From an uncultured Pelagibacteraceae bacterium (GTDB lineage: Bacteria > Pseudomonadota > Alphaproteobacteria > Pelagibacterales > Pelagibacteraceae): 64,000 bases of DNA. Both the position numbers and the translations under genes were made by a program. Positions 18,668 through 30,899 of the stretch are shown in pieces. The stretch is from contig CACJMB010000006.1 in the NCBI GenBank assembly GCA_902594405.1, positions 1 through 64,000 on the forward strand. The letters are read 5' to 3'. The notes below the pieces were generated by a model. That model ran no database searches, was not told the origin of the DNA, and saw only the letters and a list, made by a program, of their open reading frames with translations. Each line of letters opens with the position of its first letter. Positions within the stretch are counted from its first letter, which is position 1.

Positions 18668-19325
18668 ATCCTGCACCTCTTATTGTCTGTAAAAATTTTG
18701 GATTTTTTGGATCAATTTCAATTTTTTTTCTAAGCCGAGTAATAATAACATCTATTGATCTTTCTTTATCTAGATTAATTAATTGGCCAATATCTTCTCT
18801 AGAAAATGTTTTGCCTGGGTTATTAATCATTTTTTCTAAAATCGTTTTTTCGGTTGCATTAATCTTAAATTCTTTATCACTTTTAAATATTAAAAGTTTA
18901 TTCAAATCAATTTTCACATTTGCAAATTCTATAACTCTTTTCTGATCTGTTTTAATTGTTTTATTTAATATGTTTTGTATTCTTAAAATTAATTCTTTTG
19001 GTTCAAATGGTTTCGGCAAATAATCATCAGCACCAATTTCTAACCCCTCAACCCTTTCACTTGCTTCCCCTTTAGCTGTCAGAAGTATAACTGGCGTATC
19101 TAATTTTTTTTTATTTTCTTTTAAAAATTCAAGCCCACTTTTACCTGGCATCATGATATCTAAAACTATTAAATCAAACTTTATTATTTTTATTTTCTCC
19201 AAAGCATTTTCTGCACTTTCTGCAGTAGTGACTAGGAATTTATTTTCATTTAAATACTTTTTTACGAGAGATCTAATTCCATCATCATCATCAACTACTA
19301 GTATATGCGCAATAAACTTATCCAT
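18648..19325 (-). CDS. OmpR-family response regulator
   Basis: The 225-residue protein has a receiver domain with acidic pocket VVDDDD, phospho-acceptor in DLIVLDIMMPGKSGLEFL, and switch residues VILLTAKGEA and DDYLPKPF. A winged-helix DNA-binding domain ends in RGAGYVLW. It lies between a MarR gene (8-base overlap) and its kinase (20-base overlap). The MarR-plus-OmpR arrangement recalls the petP-petR pair of Rhodobacter, a regulator set for bc1 expression. That link is suggestive only, although petABC lies about 8 kb away. Confidence 0.92.
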   Translation of the reverse strand: MDKFIAHILVVDDDDGIRSLVKKYLNENKFLVTTAESAENALEKIKIIKFDLIVLDIMMPGKSGLEFLKENKKKLDTPVILLTAKGEASERVEGLEIGADDYLPKPFEPKELILRIQNILNKTIKTDQKRVIEFANVKIDLNKLLIFKSDKEFKINATEKTILEKMINNPGKTFSREDIGQLINLDKERSIDVIITRLRKKIEIDPKNPKFLQTIRGAGYVLWIE

Positions 19326-19755
19326 TAATTATTTTACTTAGTACATTATCAAAATTTATAACTTCTTCAGAACTTGAATTTAGCAAAGCATTATAAATTC
19401 TCTTTTTTTGTAAATTGAAAATTTCATTAAAAATTTTTTTACCTTTATCATTAAGAAAAACATGCTTTACCCTAGTATCTTGGTCATCTTTTTTAAAAAT
19501 GACGATTTCAAGTGCAATCAAATCTTTGAGAACACGATTTAAGCTTTGTTTTGTGACTTTTAATCTCTTAAGCAGCTCAGAAATTGAGATCCCTTCATAC
19601 ATTGACAGTAAATGAATTACTTTATGGTGCGCTAAACCAATTGAATATCTATCTAATATTTTTTTAGAGTCAGAAAAAGTTTCTCTATAGCTTACGAATA
19701 GTTTTTCAATTAGGTCTTTAAGCTGGTCATCTTTTAAATATAAAAGTTCTTTCAT
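19318..19755 (-). CDS. MarR-family transcriptional regulator
   Basis: The protein has 145 residues from the ATG at 19755; an upstream ATG at 19803 would add 16 hydrophobic residues not expected in a DNA-binding protein. The winged-helix core reads HKVIHLLSMYEGISISELLK, then RLKVTKQSLNRVLKDLIALE (recognition helix) and FKKDDQDTRVKHVFLNDKGK (wing). It is the first gene of a leftward MarR-regulator-kinase operon. It is divergent from ilvE with a short shared control region. The ligand is unknown. Confidence 0.87.
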   Translation of the reverse strand: MKELLYLKDDQLKDLIEKLFVSYRETFSDSKKILDRYSIGLAHHKVIHLLSMYEGISISELLKRLKVTKQSLNRVLKDLIALEIVIFKKDDQDTRVKHVFLNDKGKKIFNEIFNLQKKRIYNALLNSSSEEVINFDNVLSKIING

Positions 19756-19828
19756 AATAGGTAAGTTATATTGACATATTAAAGATACAAAGATATTTTT
19801 CATTTATAAATTAAAAAAATTTTCACAC

Positions 19829-20710
19829 ATGATACCTTACGACAAGCGATCTGGAAAAATATGGTACAACAACGAATTAGTTGATTGGGCTGACGTCAAA
19901 CTACATGTTTTAAGCCATGGTATGCACTACGCCAGTTGTGTATTTGAGGGTGAGAGAGTTTATGATGGTTCAATTTTCAAATTAGAAGAGCATACAGCTA
20001 GATTTTTTCATTCTGCAAGAAGAATGGGTTTTGAAATTCCATACACAGAAGAAGAAATAAATAATGCATCCAATAAAATTATAGCAACCCAAAAAGTAGA
20101 AAATGGTTACGTTAGACCTGTTGCTTGGAGAGGTAGTGAGATGATGGCTATTTCAGCGCAACAAACAAAAATACATGTTGCGATTGCAACATGGGAATGG
20201 GGATCATATTTTGATCCTAAACTTAAAGTAGAAGGAATAAGATTAAATATTTCAAATTGGAGAAGACCAGCGCCTAATACAATACCATGGGATACAAAGG
20301 CATCAGGTCTTTACATGATTTGCACACTCTCAAAACATGAGGCAGAAAAGCAAGGATATACAGATTCTTTAATGCTTGATCACGAAGGAAATATTGCTGA
20401 AGCAACTGGTGCAAATATCTTTTTCAAAGATAAAAATGGAGAAATTCATACTCCAATACCAGATTCTTTTTTAGATGGTATTACAAGAAGAACCGTAATT
20501 GGAATTGCAAAATCAAAAAATATAAAAGTGCATGAAAGAAAAATTAGTCCTACTGAATTATCTAATTTTGTTGGATGTTTTTTAACAGGAACAGCAGCAG
20601 AGGTAACACCAGTATCTTGTATTGCTGAAAATCAATTTAAAGTTTGTGATACTATTATTGATTTGAATGAAAGTTATCAGGCATTAGTTAGGAAGAAAAA
20701 AGCAGCCTAA
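19829..20710 (+). CDS. ilvE: Branched-chain amino acid aminotransferase
   Basis: A class IV PLP enzyme of 293 residues that interconverts Leu, Ile and Val with their 2-keto acids. The lysine expected to bind PLP lies in PWDTKASGLYMICTLSKHEA near residue 155. The family signature EATGANIFF follows, and GITRRTVIGIAK and TGTAAEVTPV complete the active site. The N-terminus HVLSHGMHYASCVFEGERVY is typical of IlvE. It is divergent from the MarR operon and its 3' end overlaps pgsA by 4 bases. Confidence 0.93.
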   Translation: MIPYDKRSGKIWYNNELVDWADVKLHVLSHGMHYASCVFEGERVYDGSIFKLEEHTARFFHSARRMGFEIPYTEEEINNASNKIIATQKVENGYVRPVAWRGSEMMAISAQQTKIHVAIATWEWGSYFDPKLKVEGIRLNISNWRRPAPNTIPWDTKASGLYMICTLSKHEAEKQGYTDSLMLDHEGNIAEATGANIFFKDKNGEIHTPIPDSFLDGITRRTVIGIAKSKNIKVHERKISPTELSNFVGCFLTGTAAEVTPVSCIAENQFKVCDTIIDLNESYQALVRKKKAA

Positions 20711-21291
20711 TCTTTACTATCCTCAGACATAGCGTGATCAATACCTTTTCGCATATAATCATATGCAGTAAAAAGTGTTAAAGCAGCGGATAACCACAAA
20801 AGAATTATACCTATAGTTTGAGCATTATAATCTTGGAAATTAATTATTTTATTTCCAGTATCTCCAGACAATAAAAGAGCAATTGATACCATTTGTAATA
20901 CTGTTTTAAGTTTAGCAAGGTTTGAAACAGGAAGTTTTATTTTTCCCTTTGCTAAAAATTCTCTTAAACCTGAAATTAAAATTTCTCTTGTAAGAATTAT
21001 TATTGCTGCAATCACCTCATAATTTCTGATTGTTCCATCCATAACCAGAAGTATTAATGCTGTTGCAACAATAATTTTATCAGCTATAGGATCTAATAAT
21101 TCACCCAGTTTTGACTCTACTCCAAACATTCTAGCCAACATACCATCCAAGAAGTCTGTAAATGATGCAATAATAAATAATATTAAAGCAGTAAGATCAC
21201 CATAAAATCCTGGAAGATAAAAAGCTAAAACAAAAAAAGGAACAATTATTATTCGCCCTATCGTTAATATGTTTGGTATTTTTTTTAGCAT
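20707..21291 (-). CDS. pgsA: CDP-diacylglycerol-glycerol-3-phosphate 3-phosphatidyltransferase
   Basis: A 194-residue membrane enzyme for the committed step to phosphatidylglycerol. The CDP-alcohol phosphotransferase motif DG..AR........G...D...D is present as DGMLARMFG followed by LGELLDPIADKI near residues 48-72. Five or six hydrophobic segments are visible. The product lipid is also the acyl donor for Lgt, encoded 4 kb away. It follows uvrC by 2 bases, the same uvrC-pgsA pairing seen in many proteobacteria. Confidence 0.95.
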   Translation of the reverse strand: MLKKIPNILTIGRIIIVPFFVLAFYLPGFYGDLTALILFIIASFTDFLDGMLARMFGVESKLGELLDPIADKIIVATALILLVMDGTIRNYEVIAAIIILTREILISGLREFLAKGKIKLPVSNLAKLKTVLQMVSIALLLSGDTGNKIINFQDYNAQTIGIILLWLSAALTLFTAYDYMRKGIDHAMSEDSKD

Positions 21292-21293
21292 AA

Positions 21294-23129
21294 TTATTCG
21301 TGAAAAAAGTTATATATCTTTTTTGCTACTTTTTCTTCAACACCTTCTACAGATTTTATTTCATCTAAACTAGCAGACTCAACCGATCTTGCAGATCCAA
21401 AATGGTTCAATAAAGCTCTTTTTCTTATAGCCCCAATGCCTTCTATTTGATCTAACAGAGATTTGCTTATACCTTTTTTTCTCTTTGCTCTGTGGGCGCT
21501 TATGGCAAATCTATGTGATTCATCTCTTATTCTTTGAAGAAAAAATAGGGTAGGGTCGTTTCTAGTGAATTTATATTCTTTGCCATTGTGAAAAAAAGTT
21601 TCATTTCCACTATTTCTAAATTTACCTTTTGCTATTGCAATAATTGGAATGTCATGAAGTCCCAATTCATTAAGGCTTTCTCTAGCGACTGAATATTGGC
21701 CTTTCCCCCCATCTACTAGAACCAAATCAGGAAAAGCAAGGTAATTATCTTTTTCTTGAACTGCTCTTTTGAACCTCCTATTTAATACCTCTCTCATCAT
21801 TCCATAGTCGTCTTGCTCATTTTTTTTATGCTTAATATTAAATTTTCTATATCTTTTTTTGATAAATCCTTCATCTCCGTAGGCTATTAAAGCGCCAACA
21901 CTATTTGTGCCTTGAATATGACTGTTATCATAAACCTCTATTAAATTTATATTGGTTTCTAAATTAAATTTTTTAGCTACTGCATCGAACAATTCTTTAT
22001 TATTCTGACTTTCATAAAGTTTTCTATTTAGACTATCCTTTGCGTTTTTAATTGCTTGATTAATTACTTTTAGTTTTGATCCTTTTTTCGCAACTGAAAT
22101 ATTTATTTGTTTACCTTCTTTTTGTGTCAGTGTTTTTTCAATTAGTGCTTTTTCCTTTATTTCTTCTGAAAGGATAACTGATGAAGGAACACTTTTATTT
22201 TCATAAAATTGAGAAACAAATGAATTAAGGATTTCACTAAACTTTTCATCTGGATCGTGTTTTGGAAAAAAAGCTTGATTGCCCCAATTTTGTTTTGATC
22301 TATAAAAAAATACTTGAATACAAGTTTTTCCAGATTCTTTATATCCAGCAATAACATCTGCCTCAACTAAGTTTGCTTCATTAATTCTCTGTGAAGATTG
22401 AATTATGTTTAATGCTTTAATTCTATCTCTTAAAATTACAGCTTTTTCAAAATCAAGATCCTCACTTGCCTTTTCCATTTGGTTAGAAAGATTTTTTTGA
22501 ATTTTCCTAGATTTTCCTGAAACAAATTCAATAGCATCTTCTACTGTTTGATTATATTCCTCTTTTTTTACATATCCTACACAAGGTCCAGAACATCTTT
22601 TTATTTGATATAAAATACAAGGTCTTTCTCTGTTTTTAAAAACGGTGTCATCACAAACTCTTAAATGAAAAATTTTTTGGATCATTTTGATTGTCCAATT
22701 AGCCGAACCAGCAGAGGCAAAAGGTCCAAAGTAAAAACCTTCTTTTGTTTTTTTTCCTCTATGTCTTTTTATTTGAGGCCATTTATCTTTATTACCAATA
22801 AATATAAATGGAAATGACTTATCATCACGTAAAAGAATATTAAATTTTGGTTTATGTTTTTTAATTAAATTTGCTTCTAGTAGTAAAGCTTCACTTTCAT
22901 TAGATGTTGTTGTTATCTCTAATTTTCTTGTTTGAGATAACATTCGTTCAGTTCTAATTATATGATTTTTTTCTGCAACATAACTCTTTAATCTATTTGG
23001 TAAATTTTTGGCTTTACCTACATAAAGGATTTCATTTTTTTCATTAAGCATCCTGTATACGCCTGGAAGTTTTGGGACTAGAGGTAGCTCTTTTTTAATT
23101 ACTTCTTTTCCTATTTCAGAGCTTATCAT
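21294..23129 (-). CDS. uvrC: UvrABC excinuclease subunit C
   Basis: The N-terminal GIY-YIG nuclease ([20 protein letters not shown]) makes the 3' incision. A UVR domain ([17 protein letters not shown]) binds UvrB. The RNase H-like endonuclease domain ([31 protein letters not shown]) makes the 5' cut, and a C-terminal helix-hairpin-helix pair ends the protein. I use the ATG at 23129 (about 611 residues) because the alternative start at 23159 is TTG and lies deeper in folB. It overlaps folB by 14 bases. UvrB is encoded nearby. Confidence 0.95.
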   Translation of the reverse strand: MISSEIGKEVIKKELPLVPKLPGVYRMLNEKNEILYVGKAKNLPNRLKSYVAEKNHIIRTERMLSQTRKLEITTTSNESEALLLEANLIKKHKPKFNILLRDDKSFPFIFIGNKDKWPQIKRHRGKKTKEGFYFGPFASAGSANWTIKMIQKIFHLRVCDDTVFKNRERPCILYQIKRCSGPCVGYVKKEEYNQTVEDAIEFVSGKSRKIQKNLSNQMEKASEDLDFEKAVILRDRIKALNIIQSSQRINEANLVEADVIAGYKESGKTCIQVFFYRSKQNWGNQAFFPKHDPDEKFSEILNSFVSQFYENKSVPSSVILSEEIKEKALIEKTLTQKEGKQINISVAKKGSKLKVINQAIKNAKDSLNRKLYESQNNKELFDAVAKKFNLETNINLIEVYDNSHIQGTNSVGALIAYGDEGFIKKRYRKFNIKHKKNEQDDYGMMREVLNRRFKRAVQEKDNYLAFPDLVLVDGGKGQYSVARESLNELGLHDIPIIAIAKGKFRNSGNETFFHNGKEYKFTRNDPTLFFLQRIRDESHRFAISAHRAKRKKGISKSLLDQIEGIGAIRKRALLNHFGSARSVESASLDEIKSVEGVEEKVAKKIYNFFHE

Positions 23130-23541
23130 GGCTTCTCTTTTTGGTAATTTGAATACCAACAGATGAACACTGTTTTAAAATTTCTAATTTTTCAATTTTC
23201 AACATTATTTTAGCAATCCTTTTGTCTTTAAATAATTCGTCAAAAACAGCTTCTGCTAAAGTTTCTAGGAAATTATAATGTTTCTTTTTTACAAGTTTCG
23301 TAATTAATTTTACTATCGTTCCATAATTAACAATGGATTTGATATCTTTATCGCTTGAAGGTTTTTTGTCTTCATAGTCTATTTCAAGACTAAATTTAAC
23401 TTTTTGTGGTTTTTCTTTTTCAAAATCGTAATAACCAAGTTTTAAATCCAAGATTAATTCGTTAATTAGGATTTTTTTCTCATAATTAAATAAGCTTTTA
23501 TTTTTATCTATTTTGACAATTTTTAAATTGTTCTTTTTCAT
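23116..23541 (-). CDS. folB: Dihydroneopterin aldolase family protein
   Basis: A 141-residue FolB-type T-fold protein. It shows [20 protein letters not shown], which includes the pterin-contacting region, the middle segment [33 protein letters not shown] with the pterin-anchoring Glu, and [20 protein letters not shown] with the catalytic lysine region. It converts dihydroneopterin to hydroxymethyl-dihydropterin in folate synthesis, or could be a FolX-like epimerase. It overlaps the upstream SDR gene by 4 bases, placing both in pterin metabolism. Confidence 0.85.
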   Translation of the reverse strand: MKKNNLKIVKIDKNKSLFNYEKKILINELILDLKLGYYDFEKEKPQKVKFSLEIDYEDKKPSSDKDIKSIVNYGTIVKLITKLVKKKHYNFLETLAEAVFDELFKDKRIAKIMLKIEKLEILKQCSSVGIQITKKRSHDKL

Positions 23542-24271
23542 TCTCTACCCATTACATCTGGTGTTTGCCAGTTAAGATTTTGACCACTATCAATAGCCAA
23601 AACTTGACCAGTAATAGATATATTTTTAATAAAAAAGTCAACAGCATTACATATTTGTTCCACATCAACTTGTCTTTTAAGAGGTGTTGCTAAATATTGT
23701 TTTTTGAAATGTTTTTCAGATTGTCTTTGATTTTTTATAGTCGGTCCAGGTGCAATTGCGTTTACCCTTATATTTGGAGCTAAACTCATAGCGCTAGTTT
23801 TTGTTAAAGTATACAAACCAGTTTTGCTAAGAGTGTATGAAAAAAAGTAAGGAGTTAATTTGAACACTCTTTGATCAATAATATTTATAATATTATTATT
23901 TTTGCCTTTAACATTTTTAGCAAATTCTTTCGTCAATAGTGCAGGCGCTCTTAAATTGGTTCTTAAATGCTTACTCCAACTATCTAATGAAAAATTTTCT
24001 AATTTATCATTTTCAAATAAGGAGGCATTATTAATAAGACAATCAAAATTTTTTAGTTTTGATTTTGCAAATTTAATTATTTTTTTTATATCAGTTTCTT
24101 TGCTTAAATCACCTTTAACTAAGTATACTTTTGTGCCTTTGCTAGATAACTCTTTTTTTAATTTTTCTGCTTTTAATTTTGATTTATTATAATGGATTAA
24201 GATTTCAATATTTGGACCAGATAACTTTCTTGCAATTGCAGCACCCATTCGAGTAGCTCCACCAGTAATAA

Positions 24272-24290
<19 letters not shown>
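23538..24290 (-). CDS. Pteridine reductase-like short-chain dehydrogenase
   Basis: A 250-residue SDR. The cofactor loop TGGATRMG fits the TGxxxRxG pattern that separates pteridine reductases (PTR1/FolM) from ordinary SDRs with TGxxxGxG; the Arg favours NADPH. The position usually held by the catalytic Ser is Asp in IINIIDQRV, as in PTR1, and the catalytic pair is YTLSK. Translational coupling to folB (4-base overlap) supports a role in reducing dihydropterin or dihydrofolate. The exact substrate is inference. It also overlaps uvrB by 19 bases. Confidence 0.82.
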
Positions 24291-27681
<3,391 letters not shown>

Positions 27682-27682
<1 letters not shown>

Positions 27683-28335
27683 TGAAAACAGCCCTAGTGT
27701 TTGGTTCGTCAGGTTTAGTTGGCGGGCATCTTGTTAATGAACTTACCCTGAATTCAAATTATTCAAAAATAAAGATTTTTGTTCGTTCAAAAATAGAACT
27801 TATTAATCCAAAAATTGAAATTATTGAAACTGATTTTAATGATTTAGAAAAGTTTAGAAATGATATTAAAGGTGAAGACTGTTTTTTTTGTATTGGTACA
27901 ACAAGAAAAAATTCACCTAATAAAAATGAATATGAAAGAATTGAACTGAATATTCCTATACAAATTGCCCAAATTGCTAAATCAAATTCAATTAAATCAT
28001 TTTTTTTCGTTTCATCTGGTTATGCAGATCCAAAAAGTTCAGGTGATTATTTAAAATTCAAAGGATTAGTTGAACAAGAAATTAAAAATCAAAATTTTGA
28101 TAAAATTGGGATCATGAGACCATCTTTCTTATTGGGAAATAGAAAAGAAAAAAGATTAGGTGAAAAATTTGGTATAATATTATTTAAATTGTTAACTCCA
28201 ATATTGGTTGGACCTTTAAGAAAAATGAGACCAATTAGGGCAGAAATAGTCGCCAAAGCAATGGTAAAGTTGGCAAATGAAAATATTAATCAAAGTATAT
28301 TTGAATCAAATGAGATTGCTGAATTAGTGAGATAG
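27682..28335 (+). CDS. NAD(P)-binding Rossmann protein, atypical SDR (HTATIP2/YbjT-like)
   Basis: A 217-residue single-domain protein. The N-terminal ALVFGSSGLVGGHLVNEL has the GxxGxxG dinucleotide loop, CFFCIGTTRKN follows beta-4, and FFVSSGYADPK with the later YLKFKG provides a YxxxK pair. The pattern resembles the HTATIP2/YbjT atypical SDR group, whose substrates are mostly unknown. It starts within the stop of the aminotransferase gene (TAATG) and overlaps trxB by 12 bases at its end. Function beyond nucleotide binding cannot be assigned. Confidence 0.75.
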
Positions 28336-29268
28336 GAATTTTTCAGCTTCTAATGCTGCCATACATCCCATACCTGCAGCGGTTACAGCTTGTCTAAATG
28401 TTTTGTCTTTTACATCTCCAGCTGCATAAACACCAGGAACATTTGTTTCTGTTGAGTCAGGTTTGGTAATTAAATATCCCTCATTATCCATTTTTAATTG
28501 ATCTTTAAAAAGTTGAGTAGCTGGATCATGACCAATAGCGATAAATAATCCGTCTAGTTTTAATTCTTCAGTTTTATCTGTTTTTAAATTTTTAATTTTA
28601 ATACCTTTAACATTTTTAGGATCTTTATCACCTAACACATCTTCAACAACAGAGTCCCAAATAATTTCTATTTTTTTATTTTCCATTAATTTTTTTTGAA
28701 GCATTTTTTCAGCTCTCAAACTATCTCTTCGATGAATTAATTTAACTTTGGATGCAAACTTTGTAAGGAACATCGCTTCTTCAACAGCTGCATTACCTCC
28801 TCCAACAACTGCTACCTCTTTATCTTTAAAGAAAAAACCATCACACGTAGCGCATGCAGAAACACCAAATCCTCTAAATTCTTGTTCAGATTTTAGATTT
28901 AACCATCTGGCTTGAGCCCCTGTAGAAATAATTATGCTGTCAGCAGTATATTTTTGCCCACTATCGCCTATAGCTTCAAACGGAGTAGATTTTAAATTTA
29001 CCGAACCAATATGATCTTCAATCATTTCAGTTCCAACTGCTTTTGCTTGTTCTTTCATTTGATCCATCAACCACGGACCTTGTATAACTTCAGCAAATCC
29101 TGGAAAATTTTCAACATCAGTAGTTGTTGTTAATTGACCACCAGGTTCAGAACCATAAACTAAAATTGGATTTAACATCGCTCGAGCCGCATAAACTGCT
29201 GCTGTGTATCCGGCAGGACCAGATCCAATTATTAACACTTTTGTGTGTTTAGTTGGATTTTGACTCAT
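28324..29268 (-). CDS. trxB: Thioredoxin reductase
   Basis: A 314-residue NADPH- and FAD-dependent reductase of the low-molecular-weight bacterial type. FAD loop: VLIIGSGPAGYTAAVYAARA. Redox-active disulfide: CATCDGFFFK. NADPH loop: VAVVGGGNAAVEEAMFL. The C-terminal FAD motif is GVYAAGDVKDKTFRQAVTAA. It keeps thioredoxin reduced. It stands alone on the minus strand, divergent from the ELM1-like gene. Confidence 0.97.
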   Translation of the reverse strand: MSQNPTKHTKVLIIGSGPAGYTAAVYAARAMLNPILVYGSEPGGQLTTTTDVENFPGFAEVIQGPWLMDQMKEQAKAVGTEMIEDHIGSVNLKSTPFEAIGDSGQKYTADSIIISTGAQARWLNLKSEQEFRGFGVSACATCDGFFFKDKEVAVVGGGNAAVEEAMFLTKFASKVKLIHRRDSLRAEKMLQKKLMENKKIEIIWDSVVEDVLGDKDPKNVKGIKIKNLKTDKTEELKLDGLFIAIGHDPATQLFKDQLKMDNEGYLITKPDSTETNVPGVYAAGDVKDKTFRQAVTAAGMGCMAALEAEKFLSH

Positions 29269-29289
29269 ATGAAAGCTATATAGTGATTA

Positions 29290-30234
29290 ATGTCTAAATT
29301 AAAAGGTTTATTATTAACTCAAGGAATGCATGGCATGATAAGCCAGGTAGAAGGTTTAGCAAAAGCCTTAGATATTGATTTTACACACCATAAGGTTGAA
29401 CTAAATAATTTTTGGAAAATTGTTCCACCAAAATTAACACCAGTATCACAAAACGTTTATAAAAAAATAAACGAGTCTGATTTTGATATAATTATTTCAT
29501 GTGGAAGAAAAAGCGTGATTCCCTCAATCCATTTAAAAAGTATTTCAAAAAAAAAAGTTTTAAATATTCATATTCAAGATCCAAAGGTGGATTTTAATCA
29601 TTTTGATTTTATTGTTGCTCCCGAACATGATGGGATAAGTGGTGCAAATGTAATTAAAACAAAAGGTGCAATTCACTATTTAACGGAAAATGAAATTGAA
29701 GAAAATAGAAGTTATTTAAATTCATATATCAAACAGGATAATAGAAAAGTTTGGTGTTTGATAATGGGTGGTCCTACAAAATATTATGACTACTCAACCA
29801 AAAATATGAAGCACATTTTTTCAATTTTCTACAAATTATTGAAAAAACATGATTTTCAACTGGTGGTCATACCTTCAATGAGAACACCGTTAAATACTAT
29901 ACATTATGCAAAAGAGTTTTTTGGTGAAAATCATACTGTGATTATGAATGTTGATAAAAAAGCCTATCTTTCAGCTCTAGCAATTTCAGAAAATATAATT
30001 GTTACATGTGACTCCAGCTCAATGATATCTGAAGCTGCTTTAACTGGAAAACCAATTTATGTCGCAAATATTTTACCAAAAAGAAAAGACATTAGATTTC
30101 AGAATTTTAGAAATTTATTCAGAGAATTAAATATTACTAGAAACTTAGGTGAAGAAATTGAAAATTGGAACTATCAAAAATTAGACGAAACGAATAGAGT
30201 AGCAAAAATTATTAAAGAAAAAATTCAATCATAA
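29290..30234 (+). CDS. ELM1 (mitochondrial fission) family protein
   Basis: The 314-residue sequence resembles the ELM1/DUF1022 family: GLLLTQGMHGMISQVEGLAK at the start, IISCGRKSVIPSIHLKS, INIHIQDPKVDF-like strand, LIMGGPTKYYDYSTKN, VTCDSSSMISEAALTGKPIY and FRELNITRNLGE near the end. The family looks like GT-B glycosyltransferases. In plants it is linked to mitochondrial division, while the bacterial role is not established. It overlaps the next gene by one base, so the pair is probably co-expressed. Confidence 0.82.
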   Translation: MSKLKGLLLTQGMHGMISQVEGLAKALDIDFTHHKVELNNFWKIVPPKLTPVSQNVYKKINESDFDIIISCGRKSVIPSIHLKSISKKKVLNIHIQDPKVDFNHFDFIVAPEHDGISGANVIKTKGAIHYLTENEIEENRSYLNSYIKQDNRKVWCLIMGGPTKYYDYSTKNMKHIFSIFYKLLKKHDFQLVVIPSMRTPLNTIHYAKEFFGENHTVIMNVDKKAYLSALAISENIIVTCDSSSMISEAALTGKPIYVANILPKRKDIRFQNFRNLFRELNITRNLGEEIENWNYQKLDETNRVAKIIKEKIQS

Positions 30235-30899
30235 TGTCATTTTTAAATTCAATTAAAAATAATTCAAAAGAACATAATTTTCCATTTAATCATTGGGAGT
30301 ATAGCGATGCTTTGTCCGAAGAGGCAATTGATGAAATAGTTAAAGCCGACATTCCTGATGTCAGTAAACATAATCTTAATTATGATGGAACAAGAGCAAT
30401 AGATGGTGGAACTGCAGAATTTAGAAAAGGTATAGCTTCAGGCGGACAAGCGATAAAGTTTAGATGTTTTATTAATAAAGAAAACTCATCTCAATTTCCA
30501 AATTTAGTAAAATTTATAAATGAACTTCAGTCTAAAGAAACATATGAAACAATTTCTAAAATGATAAATAAAGATTTATCAAATTCCTATGTAAGGGTTG
30601 AGGTTATATGTGACCGAGAGGGTTTTTGGTTAAAACCTCATTGCGATATAAAAGAAAAACTTATGTCAGGCTTAATATTTGTTAATAAAACAAATGAATC
30701 TGAAGATTTAGGAACTGATTTTTACAATGAAAAATTAGAAAAAGTTAAGACACTTCCTTACAAACATAATTATGGCTATCTTTTTACAAGTGGACCAAAC
30801 ACTTGGCATGGTATGGAGAAGAAAAAAATCGTTAAAGAAAGACGATGTATCCAAGTAAATTATGTTACCTTTGAAACTGATTGGAAAGTAAATTCTTAA
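30234..30899 (+). CDS. 2-oxoglutarate/Fe(II)-dependent oxygenase-like protein
   Basis: A 221-residue protein with the pattern of a double-stranded beta-helix dioxygenase. The iron ligands are likely the HxD in [11 protein letters not shown] and the distal His in [11 protein letters not shown]. The Arg that binds 2-oxoglutarate is probably in [11 protein letters not shown]. The spacing of about 50 residues between the iron motifs fits prolyl-hydroxylase-like folds. The substrate is unknown. It follows the ELM1-family gene with a one-base overlap. The 3' end overlaps carB by 4 bases. Confidence 0.65.
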   Translation: MSFLNSIKNNSKEHNFPFNHWEYSDALSEEAIDEIVKADIPDVSKHNLNYDGTRAIDGGTAEFRKGIASGGQAIKFRCFINKENSSQFPNLVKFINELQSKETYETISKMINKDLSNSYVRVEVICDREGFWLKPHCDIKEKLMSGLIFVNKTNESEDLGTDFYNEKLEKVKTLPYKHNYGYLFTSGPNTWHGMEKKKIVKERRCIQVNYVTFETDWKVNS

